DNA of 64,000 bases, taken from positions 124,001 to 188,000 of the forward strand of contig JAMWFC010000111.1 in assembly GCA_027475525.1 (NCBI GenBank). Direction: 5' to 3'. Under the pieces are notes generated by a model, which ran no database searches, was not told the DNA's origin, and worked only from the letters and a program-made list of their open reading frames with translations. The position numbers were made by a program, and so were the translations under genes. Shown here piece after piece: positions 55,401-64,000 of the stretch (positions are counted from its first letter, which is position 1; each line of letters begins with the position of its first letter). The stretch is from Macrolepiota albuminosa (Eukaryota; Basidiomycota; Agaricomycetes; Agaricales; Agaricaceae).

Positions 55401-58400
55401 TGGATAGTGTCTGGATGACTGCTTCCAAATGCTTCTTTCCTGACTTTCAACACTTCTTGTTGAAGATTCTCAGCTTCTTCCAGTTTTCCACTTCGCCAAA
55501 ATGTTGCAGCAAGATTAGACATAGCTTCAGTAGTATTTGGATGACTGCTTCCAAATGCTTCTTTCCTGACTTTCAACACTTCTTGTCCAAGATTCTTAGC
55601 TTCCTCTAGTTTTCCACCTTGCCCAAATGTTGCAGCAAGGTTAGACATGGCTTGGATAGTGTCTGGATGACTGCTTCCAAATGCTTCTTTCCTGACTTTC
55701 AACACTTCTTGTTGAAGATTCTCAGCTTCTTCCAGTTTTCCACTTTGCCAAAATGTTGCAGCAAGATCAGACATGGCTTGGATAGTGTCTGGATGACTGC
55801 TTCCAAATGCTTCTTTCCTGACTTTCAACACTTCATGATCAAGTTTTTCAGCTTCCTCCAGTTTTCCACCTTTTCTGAATGTTGCAGCAAGATTAGACAT
55901 GGCTTGGATAGTGTCTGGATGACTGCTTCCAAATGCTTCTTTTCTGACTTTCAACACTTCTTGTTGAAGATTCTCAGCTTCTTCCAGTTTTCCACTTCGC
56001 CAAAATGTTGCAGCAAGATCAGACATGGCTTGGATAGTTTCTGGATGACTGCTTCCAAATGCTTCTTTCCTGACTTTCAACACTTCTTGTTGAAGATTCT
56101 CAGCTTCCTCTAGTTTTCCACCTTGTCCAAATGTTGCAGCAAGGTTAAACATAGCTTTGATAGTGTCTGGATGACTGCTTCCAAATGCTTTTTTCCTGAC
56201 CTTCAACACTTCTTGTTGAAAATTCTCAGCTTCCTTCAGTTTTCCCTCTTTCCAAAATGTTGCAGCAAGGTTAGACATGGCTTGAATAGTAATTAAATGG
56301 CTATTTCCCAGAACTCTCTCATGCTCTTCAAGCACTTGCCACTGAAGGTGCTCTGCATCACTCCAAAAGTGTGCAGTTAAAAAAATATTGATAAGTCTTT
56401 CTGCTAATTTATAATTCTCACATTTATGGTTTAGACATGTTATTAATGCCTGTACATGCAATACCCATTCAGCTGCATCTTCATATGACAACTTTTCATC
56501 TCCTAAACAATAAAACAGCTGTTGTGTAGATTTCTTGGCTTTTATCTGCTCTTCTGATGATAATGATTGAAATGCCCAACTATGAGCAAGTGAATGGATT
56601 TCTAACAGCATAACTTCTTTTTCTCTTATTTCCACCAATGAATATGATCTGAGTAACTCAACTGCTTCTTCAAGTAACTCATTACTCCAACTTTTATCAT
56701 CCTTGACAAATGTTTGAAGAAAGTTCTCTAATTCTTGGATATCCACCTCATAAATATCAGGAAGCTTTTTCCAAGCTCTTTCTAGAATTGATATAGGTAT
56801 CTTAGTATTGTATAATACACCACATAACATAAGAAGTGCTTTTGCTTGTTCATTCAGCTTCTGATAGCTAAGATTCCATGTGGCAAAAACAGAAAGCTGA
56901 TAGTTATCAATTGTCTGATTTACTGTTGTTGCCATATATCTCATTTTATCTTCTCTGAACCTTTTCAGATACTGCTTTACTTCAATATATTGATTGTAAT
57001 GGAGATAGCTCCCTGCTTGAATAATAGCTAATGCCAAATGGCCCAGTTCTTGAACAAGCTCCTTCACAGCTTCTTCTTCAGTTTTTTGCCTCTGACTAGC
57101 TTTATAAAAAGCTTCCAATGAATCTTCAGCTATCAACTCTCCAATTTTATAATGATTTTCAGGTGCACACATTTGTGATGCCTCATTTCTGCTTGTTATA
57201 ATAATATTTCCATGACTGCATGTTGGAAAAAAGTCTTGCAAAATAACATCAGGATCATCAGCATTGTCAAAAAGCATCAACCATTCTTTTTGTTGGTAAC
57301 AAAGCCATGTAAGAGCAGCAGCAGGTGTTGTATCAGACAAATTAGCACTTTGAGCAAGTAAAGTCAAAAACTGTTCAATTGATGCTTTGGAGCTAGCATC
57401 TATCATATATATAGAGGAAAATCTAGTTGATTAAATGAAATCATAACATAGAGAAAATGAAACAGTTTTCATACCTGTTTTTAAATTCATGACAAAATTT
57501 CCGTGCAATTTGTGTTTTTCCAGCTCCACCCAAGCCATGTAGCACACAACGCTGCTGCACTTGCATTTTTAATGAAGATTGAAGAGGATCAAAACACTTT
57601 TTAAGATGTAACAGAATGTCTGCTCTGCCAGTGAACAGTGGAGATGGAATGAAGATTGAAGAGGATCAAAACACTTTTTAAGATGTAACAGAATGTCTGC
57701 TCTGCCAGTGAACAGTGGAGATGGAGGAGGAACAATAGGAAGAACTGGTCCAAGTATATGAGGTGTTTGTTTATCAGAAAGACTTGCAAGCATAGTTTCA
57801 CCCTCTAATAAATGTCAGAAAATAATTCATTCAATTGAGATTAAGCAACTACTTACTAAGAACCCCAAGAGTGGTCTGTTGAAAACAATTATTTAAAATC
57901 TTTATAAGACCATTCAATTTCTCTGTAACTTTGGCCTTGTGCAAATAGGAATGAGAGTGTGCTTTAATTTCTCCCTGCCTATTCCAATCATCCAGAGCCA
58001 TTTTTTGAAGCCCTTGTTCTACATTAAGTCTGTAAAACAGGCCAGGCATTTTCAAATAGTTCTCCTCAAGGGCTTCAGCTACCTCTTCACAATCAGTAGC
58101 AATCTGAAAAAGAAGTTTTGTCATTTTTTGGCCAATCACATTGGTGGGCTCCCAGGAAACATGACCAGTGTGCCCTGCTCCTATACTAACCAAACATGCA
58201 ACTGGTTGAGAAGGACCAAAAACCAGTACAGCTTCTTTTATGACAAGGCGAGTTGGATTGCTACAGCGCAAACCTGCACCTACAAAGGTCTCAGAGACTC
58301 CACCAGATTTAATAGACAGAGGTTTGAAAAGTTGAGGAGTAGCAGTGGTGGCACGGGCAGCTTGCACCACTGTACAATTATAGCCTGGATTGGCAGACAC

Positions 58401-59036
58401 CCCATATGTTCTGAAGATCCGAGGTGTCATATTGGCAGAAGGAAGAGCTACCACAAAACTTTAAGGTGATTGCATTGTCAGCGAAATAGAAATGAAGAAA
58501 ACTTCAGTACCTTCTGCAGAGCGGATCATCCTCTTCCATCAAGACATCCTCTGGAAACCCAGCAGATCGTAAGATACCTTTCATGCCCGACTCAAAGACA
58601 GTTGCCTTGAACTTCCCATTCCATGCATTCCATCTGTTGACATCGGAGTATACCTTCCGGCTGAACAGGACATACGCCTCAATAGCCAGGTCAATGGGCA
58701 TACGCAGTCGACCAAGCATCAATGCAATTACCCTGATATATTTCATTACTGAATATTCAACTTCTTAGTAGTGCTTTGTCACATACCCTCCTGTTCCAGC
58801 TCCACCGATTATATCGAAATAATCACAAGGCTTAGGCAGAGATTGAGCGTTCTCCAGGTGCATTAGACGAAACATGATTTCTCGGAGAATAATAAGCTCA
58901 GACAGTCCACGTACACCACCGTCATCTTGATGACCATTCCGATAACGTTAGTAATCGCGATTCACAGTCAAAAGAGCATACCCAAAGATAACATCCTCAA
59001 CCCGCGTTGTTTTTGGTCTGTCTTGATATTCTGCAT
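52495..59036 (-). CDS. NLR-like receptor: patatin-like domain, NB-ARC NTPase, about 30 TPR repeats
   Basis: Six exons: 59036-58982, 58925-58787, 58732-58511, 58458-57857, 57804-57475, 57422-52495. Phases agree only if one copy of each of three 77-bp duplications is dropped; the result is about 2,014 residues. Residues 16-335 are patatin-like, but the nucleophile elbow reads GAGTGG (no Ser) and the Asp motif reads FVGAGL (no Asp), so lipase activity is doubtful. NB-ARC: Walker A GLGGAGKT (about 404-411), Walker B WLMLFDNADD, IIITSRN, GHLALAI, IHSLAHSWA. The C-terminus is an array of 42-residue TPRs (consensus LKVRKEAFGSSHPDTIQAMS). Such proteins are taken to be fungal non-self or immune receptors with the TPR as sensor; the ligand is unknown. 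Introns 1 and 3 use AAG acceptors. The last repeat carries a 1-bp shift before the stop, so the true C-terminus is uncertain. Confidence 0.88.
53371..53524. repeat. 77-bp tandem duplication in the TPR array (probable assembly scar 9)
   Basis: 53371-53447 recurs at 53448-53524 with one C/T difference. It is out of register with the 126-bp unit and shifts the frame. Confidence 0.88.
54984..55137. repeat. 77-bp tandem duplication in the TPR array (probable assembly scar 10)
   Basis: 54984-55060 recurs at 55061-55137 with one difference at the first base. It is out of register with the repeat unit and shifts the frame. Confidence 0.88.
57571..57725. repeat. Exact 77-bp tandem duplication before the P-loop (probable assembly scar 11)
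   Basis: 57571-57647 equals 57648-57724. It lies in exon 5 of the NLR gene just upstream of Walker A and breaks its frame. Confidence 0.9.
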
Positions 59037-59212
59037 GGAAGCGTCAATCGTACTTGAACAAAAGGAAGGAAAGAGTGGGCTTCCTCACATCGAATGATTT
59101 GTGACACAAAGCTGTTCTCGCGCTCGGACCTTCGTTCACACCCTTGAAATAGTAACACTGTGATTGTGAGATGAAGATAGTATACAATTAATATTCCAGC
59201 GTCCTATTCCAT

Positions 59213-59992
59213 ATGCCTGCACTTCTGGAAGCGACCACAAGACTTATCCAATCCGGATATCACCTTGTGGAACGGTACAGAGTGAGTATTCTGAGGACAT
59301 TTCTGCCAACGCCGACAGTATATCAAACGACAACATCGGTACCGTAGTCACCGACACAGTCACCCAATATAAGATGTGGTTCCAACAGTCTTCATGGCCC
59401 CCAATATCAGCTTTGACATCGGTGAGCTCGAATGACAACTCGTACCGACCGCTCTCGTTTGAGTGCCATCGACGGCTATCTGCGACAAAAAGATGCATCG
59501 CCTTTACTACCTGCGCCTGGATACCACACGGCGTTGGACATGAGCTCCTACACGCCGCACGCGCAGTCCTTCCCGAGCCCGAGCCCTGTCTCGTCTTTAC
59601 GCCATCCTCGTGCACACGGGCATATGCACGCGCTGCATGTACACGCACACGCAGCCCCGTTCGAGATTACACCGTTCTCCCCGCAACCACGTCCTCCTTC
59701 GCCTCTACCTTGGCAAGCTTCTCGCCAGCCGCGACCATGTCCCCTGTGCGCATGTCGGTGATTTTACCAGTGTGATTTCGGGCGGGGATGCAGATGTGGA
59801 GCCAACGGGGTCGGTGATTTGGTGCGGAGGGAAAGGAAGATGTAGAGCGTGGGGATTTGAATTTGAAGGTGAGAATGCTGGTGATTGGGATAGGGATGAC
59901 AGGAGTGAGAGGGATGGGCAGGCAGAGCATGAGAACGGGAAGGGGAAGGGGGTGTTAGATGGTTTACCAGAGATCGACAGGAAAGACTGATC
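59213..59992 (+). other. Coding-like GC-rich stretch, gene model unresolved
   Basis: An ATG at 59213 opens MPALLEATTRLIQSGYHLVE and runs to a perfect donor (GTGAGT at 59282), and lies 176 bp from and divergent to the NLR start, which would suit a shared promoter. Downstream, several overlapping frames on both strands stay open (plus 59374-59775, plus 59610-59990, minus 59244-59648), and I cannot join them with convincing acceptors. The sequence is His/Pro/Arg-rich in one frame and Asp/Gly-rich in another. No domain recognised. Confidence 0.28.
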
Positions 59993-61804
59993 CATGCAGC
60001 GTGGGGAACTATAACAACAGTGTGTATGTTAAGACAGAGAACCACGTTAATGGGAGCGGGGCGGGGAGAAGCATACACCGATACTGAGGATCCATCGTAG
60101 AAGCAGAAGCAGAAGCAAAAAAGTAAGTGCGCGACCCAGTCTTCGTCGACATTCAAGCACGACGATGCAAGTGCCGTGGCAGAATCAGTGATGCGAAATG
60201 TGGTATTTACTCTATGTAAAGTAGTCTGAAGTGAAATTCAAACTGAACTTTGTTATATTTCAACTCCACAAGTTCACTGAGTACGTGGGGCAAGAGCCAC
60301 ACTCACGCGCACTTTGTAAAAGTAGTGTATAATTTTTGATTGATTTATTTGAATGAAAACTTAAAGTTATCACTCGAAATGGGCGCAAATAAGTATTACT
60401 ACTAAAGCCCAAAGACAATCTGTGTGCTATTGGCCTAAGACGTCCGCTCCCTGGGGACTCCGAGCTGTGGCAAGTCGATTGCTTGCCCGACTCCCCCAAA
60501 TTCCTCTCCCTTTTATACCCCTGTCTTCGACGCACAGACCATGGTGGCAAGTCGATTGCTTGCCCGACTCCCCCAAATTCCTCTCCCTTTTATACCCCTG
60601 TCTTCGACGCACAGACCATGCCTGTCCCGCGTGTGATTTCGTTGTCTCGTCGTGCTACCGGGCCCGGGTGCTTGGCATGCTCGATGTTTTACCGAGGCTG
60701 GGCACCGGCACTCGCGTTCCCCGGTGCTCGACCGCGTGGTTTTCTTTTTCTCTGGCTAAACCTTTTCCCGTGGTTCCGTCGTTCCTTTTCCTCAGCTCGT
60801 TGCCTCTCTTCTTTCACACGTCTCTTTTTCCAACTCGAGTGCGCGGTGGTGGGCTGTGAGGAGGAGTCTTCGTGGTTGAGCGGCAGGTTTAGAAACGGGA
60901 CAACGGATCGGTGGCGAGCTGAGTGATGTCAGTGTTTGGACGGGATGTCGATCTCGGATGTTATGCCGAGATCTACTCCCTGCCGAACACTGCCACCTCC
61001 TCGGTTATTCCCACGCCATCACTCCTTGATGGCTGCCGCCTCACTGCCTGGTTTTGCTGTGGTTTCGACGAGTCTTTGTATACGGTTTTTGGGGTTTAAA
61101 AGGTGCGTCATCCCTAGTCTACAGTTTTCGACTTTTATCGCTTACAGTTTTCAGCGTTTTTGGGTATTGTTTTGGGATTTATTTGACTGTTTTTGTCTGC
61201 CTCGAGTGGGGCAGACGTATCATCAGGTGCCTCTCGCACTCAAGAATTGGGCCGAGTGAGGAAAGCGGGGCCGCGGTAGTTTTGGAAAAGGGGTGCCTCA
61301 GTCTATTGTACACGGACTGAGATGTGTTGAACTCATTATTAGACTTGACTAATTTACTTACCCGATGCTAGCAACTTACTACCCGTAACAAATTACCATG
61401 GAAGAAAGAGTTCGCAAATGGATCCATCACCGACTAGGATGGTTAGTTTGATTGATATTACATTGAGCTTTGGAGTGCACTTTAAGTAGTTGCATGAGTT
61501 CTAGGTATATCTGCGATATAAGCGAGTGATGGCTTACAGCCTCAGTGCAAAGCAACAGAGGCTATATACAGACATTGACGATCGATGCACAACTGACCCT
61601 GCCTAAGTCAAATGAGCATAAGCGGCACAGTATGCGTAAAACCCTCGGATAGGGTCAATAAACCAACAGACCAACGGACCAATTAACGCAGTAGTTCTAG
61701 CTCACTACCAGGAGACACATGCATTTCAACGTGGTAGGCCCGAATTTCAAATGAACTACCGAGTACTCTTGTTGGTATCCTTGATATAATCTAACTGACT
61801 GCTC
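59993..61804. other. Intergenic, GC-richer than the left part, no supported gene
   Basis: Frames around 60422-60926 and 60936-61259 lack motifs, and the first pair is stretched by the 77-bp duplication at 60467-60620. A TTTTATA box precedes an ATG at 60618, which could start a short gene (about 102 codons), but the peptide has no recognisable content. 61320-61800 shows nothing. Confidence 0.35.
60467..60621. repeat. Exact 77-bp tandem duplication (probable assembly scar 12)
   Basis: 60467-60543 equals 60544-60620. The run of identity is exactly 77, with mismatches on both sides. Confidence 0.9.
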
Positions 61805-64000
61805 TCAGAAACTACTGATTGATGTGGTGAACCCCCTCGCTGTCTTAAAGGACGCAAGTTCCTTTCCTCTATACATAACCAACACATTCCGCGACACAAT
61901 GTCGTCATCTGCCTTGAAAGACGCAATGACCGGCTTCCCATTGCTCCATTGCAGGTCGAGAGTCAGGCCACCACGAAGGCGCGCACCTTTGATCGACCCT
62001 GAAGGCCACTGTTTGGGGAGTGCAGGAAGGAGCGTCACTGTCAAAGGAGTGGAGTAGCTGGAGACATCGGGAACCTGGATTAGCGCGTTCTGGCGAAAAA
62101 TTAATGAGATGGATATTCATGACTGTAGTATAGGTATTAGAAATTTACAAGAAGTGCCGCGGGATATGCCAGGTTCGCGTCGATTTGGAAGATAGGGTCG
62201 GGATCAGATGGGTTGTAGAGACTGAAGAGACTAGGACCAAAGTTACGGTTGATCGCGTACTATGCCATAACTATCAGCACTGAAAAGAAGGCCGAAGTTG
62301 GGCAAACTCACCGATAATTCATGATAGAACTCAGTAGCATTTCCCAGCTGGGCCCACGCAGCTGCCCTCCATGCTTTCTCCCAACCGGAATCAGCATCAG
62401 GCCCCGTGCCATTTCCACGATGTATTAAGCTGACAGTCGCCGCATCAATGACTTGCTGCTTTGTAAAATTGCCCTGGATAGAAGAATCGTAGCCAGTGAC
62501 AGCGTATCCTGGATAGAGGCCGATCAAGTGTGAAAGATGACGATGAGTGTCCGTCGGGGAGTCACGGTCGACCTTCCATTCTAAACAGTAGAAAGAATGA
62601 TGAGCATCGCCTCACCAAGCGAATTGAAAGGAATCACCTTGGAGTTGTCCCCAAGAGCCAATATGAATACCCTTGTCCATTTTGGCGCGTTTGGCCTTGA
62701 CCTCTATCACGAGATTGGTTGTGAGAAAGAAGCCGGACGTATTTGCTCGGAACATACCAGCTAAGAATGCGGTATCAGTATCACCAGAAGCGTCAAAACC
62801 TTTCTCCACAGCATTGAAGAGTTGCCAAATCAATTGTTGTGCATGAGCACATCCTGGAAAATCAGCATTAGATGAGGACTGCTAGAGTGATAGAGAAGTA
62901 CCGAAAGTGATCAGCGGTTGCTCTGGGGAATTGCATGGACTGACAACAAGGGTAGTATCGTTAAAGTAGAGATCTGGAATAAGTTTGTCGAGATGAAAGC
63001 TTGCTACACCCTAATCAGGTTTTAATCAGCTTCACGAAACTAATGATTTGTTCAAACCCGCCTTGATTAGCGGCCATCCTTGAGATTTCCACCAAGCAAC
63101 GTCATTAGTATAGTCGAAGTGGTCCCATACATGGACCATCTACTCGTCATCAGTTATATTCAAGCCCTTTCACGAAAGGAACAGACCATCCAGGCATTCG
63201 ATTCTGAAGATGAGATGTATAATTTTTGAGCTTCAATGGGTCAAAATGAAAACAACACACCAGGGTAATCGGAGTACGACGCTGTGTCTCCAGGACCTTT
63301 CATGCCTGTATGTCCAAAGATCTAACAGTACGTAATTTTGGTCAATTGAAGGACAAAACAAATCCGGGAACTGACGTTCATCTAGGACTGCGTTGAAAAA
63401 TAATCCAACACAATCGTTGTGGGACTGACCTCATTATGGGTTACCCAACCCCTTGAGATGTTGTATAGGACGTGAGCCGTGTACGCACCGCGCGGCACCC
63501 AAGTTTTCTGCAAAAATTTATTGAAAAAGAGTATACGAAAGATTCAACAGAAAGCGCACCTCGAAGTAATCAAAGAGAGGAATAGTGACATCGAGGTTGG
63601 TCATCTCTGCAGCCCAATAGTTCATTTGAATATTGATGTTTGAATCTAACAATGATTATTTCGTGTGTTGTGAATTCGAAACGTTGTCCGAGTACATACG
63701 ATAATCTGAAATACAGGCAATGAGAACAAATCATTCAACATACAACAACACACGCACCAGCACTCCAAGCGCTAGCATATCCATTAGCCCATTTGCCTTG
63801 CAAATTGGCGGGAAGCGAGCCTCGCGCGCTACTCACGAGCATGTAACGACCATAATTAAATAGTAACCATTCCAGATATCTATCTCCAACGTCGATCTGG
63901 TACTCTGCTTTGATGACGTCTGTAGGAACATCAAGTCGAGGTGTCTGTCCCAAAGATAATGAGAACTTGTCCGTTAGTGCTGCTTTGTAATCCGCGACAT
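61805..64000 (-). CDS. Glycoside hydrolase family 95 (alpha-L-fucosidase type), N-terminus beyond the window
   Basis: Fourteen exons, all in phase: 64000-63758, 63705-63700, 63645-63560, 63507-63430, 63381-63376, 63321-63261, 63203-63187, 63139-63062, 63010-62902, 62853-62758, 62703-62638, 62580-62312, 62259-62149, 62089-61805. Joined exons give the GH95 hallmarks [16 protein letters not shown] (with the Asn-x-Asn of the active site), [62 protein letters not shown] and [12 protein letters not shown]. Family members cleave terminal alpha-L-fucose or related galactose from polysaccharides, usually outside the cell; the signal peptide would lie off the window. Two exons are only 6 nt. The intron after 63062 may be GC-AG, or GT-AG with exon ends at 63058/63003; both keep the frame. 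The gene looks intact. Confidence 0.92.

Larger units (their letters stand above)
52498..56330 (-). repeat. Tandem array of 126-bp TPR-coding units
   Basis: About 30 units of 126 bp, nearly identical. Variation is confined to a few places: TFWQSG/TFWRSG/TFRKGG/TFGQGG, NLQQE/KLDHE/NLGQE, and PDTIQ/PNTTE/PETIQ. A block recurs at a spacing of nine units (1,134 bp; observed 1,211 = 1,134 + 77 because of a duplication between them). The outermost N-terminal units are more diverged. Copy number in this assembly should not be trusted. Plus-strand frames through the array are shadows. Confidence 0.92.

Noticed and set aside
52462..56113. Repetitive plus-strand frames of up to 329 codons
   Set aside because: They are the complement of the TPR array. 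The minus-strand reading has clear TPR chemistry and continues into NB-ARC.
52498..56330. Regular 126-bp array considered as a CRISPR or satellite
   Set aside because: Units have no spacers, are divisible by three and code for TPR motifs. The context is a eukaryotic gene.
3020..60621. 77-bp duplications considered as target-site duplications or real microsatellite events
   Set aside because: No inserted sequence lies between the copies, they occur in unrelated contexts, and the size is constant. An assembly cause is simpler.
60422..61259. Three open plus-strand frames
   Set aside because: They overlap the 77-bp duplication, lack motifs and splice support, and their composition changes with frame. 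At most a short gene starting at 60618 is possible.

Overview
ORGANISM. The window looks like a filamentous basidiomycete, most likely an Agaricomycete. It has introns of about 45-60 bp, a patatin / NB-ARC / TPR immune-type receptor, KDZ-associated and Tc1-type DNA transposon remains, a Tad-like LINE, and chromodomain Ty3/gypsy elements of the kind common in mushroom genomes. No species is assigned.

LAYOUT. (1) 1-8.4 kb: AT-rich, gene-poor DNA with a broken LINE (about 0.87-3.8 kb), a solo LTR (4746-5633) and one small four-exon gene (6476-6900). (2) 8.4-19.4 kb: a complete, very GC-rich chromovirus on the minus strand with GGACA target-site duplications, gag, pol with two retropepsin domains and a chromodomain, and an extra spliced gene on the opposite strand between pol and the 3' LTR. 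(3) 19.4-33 kb: CpG-depleted remains of the same family (copies 2 and 3), solo LTRs of two other families, and traces of a second gypsy lineage. (4) 33-40.6 kb: two gypsy elements fused within integrase, both with stops. (5) 40.5-44 kb: a KDZ-associated ORF and a broken fungal gene. (6) 44-52 kb: nested elements, including copy 4 of the chromovirus, a Tc1 transposon inside its LTR, and a solo LTR inside another solo LTR. (7) 52.5-59.0 kb: the NLR-like gene (minus strand) with about 30 near-identical 42-residue TPR units. (8) 59-61.8 kb: unresolved GC-rich DNA. (9) 61.8-64.0 kb: a GH95 alpha-L-fucosidase gene running off the right edge.

MAIN OBSERVATIONS. Twelve tandem duplications are scattered over the window and all have the same offset of 77 bp. 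One stops exactly at an LTR end and three fall in the NLR gene. This is best read as un-merged k-mer overlap (k=77) from a short-read assembly, not as biology. Removing one copy of each restores an open NLR frame of about 2,014 codons across six exons. Biological points worth following are: the antisense Zn2Cys6-like gene carried by at least four copies of the chromovirus family, with the zinc cluster and flanking splice sites recognisable in the copies where I traced them; a self-priming signature (the 5' end of the predicted transcript complements the primer-binding site over 12 nt, 28 nt below a TATA box); tandem protease domains in pol; a patatin domain lacking both catalytic residues; and two 6-nt microexons that encode invariant GH95 motifs.

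LIMITS. Everything was read by eye. Exon boundaries rest on splice signals and frame continuity. Family assignments rest on recognised motifs, not on searches.
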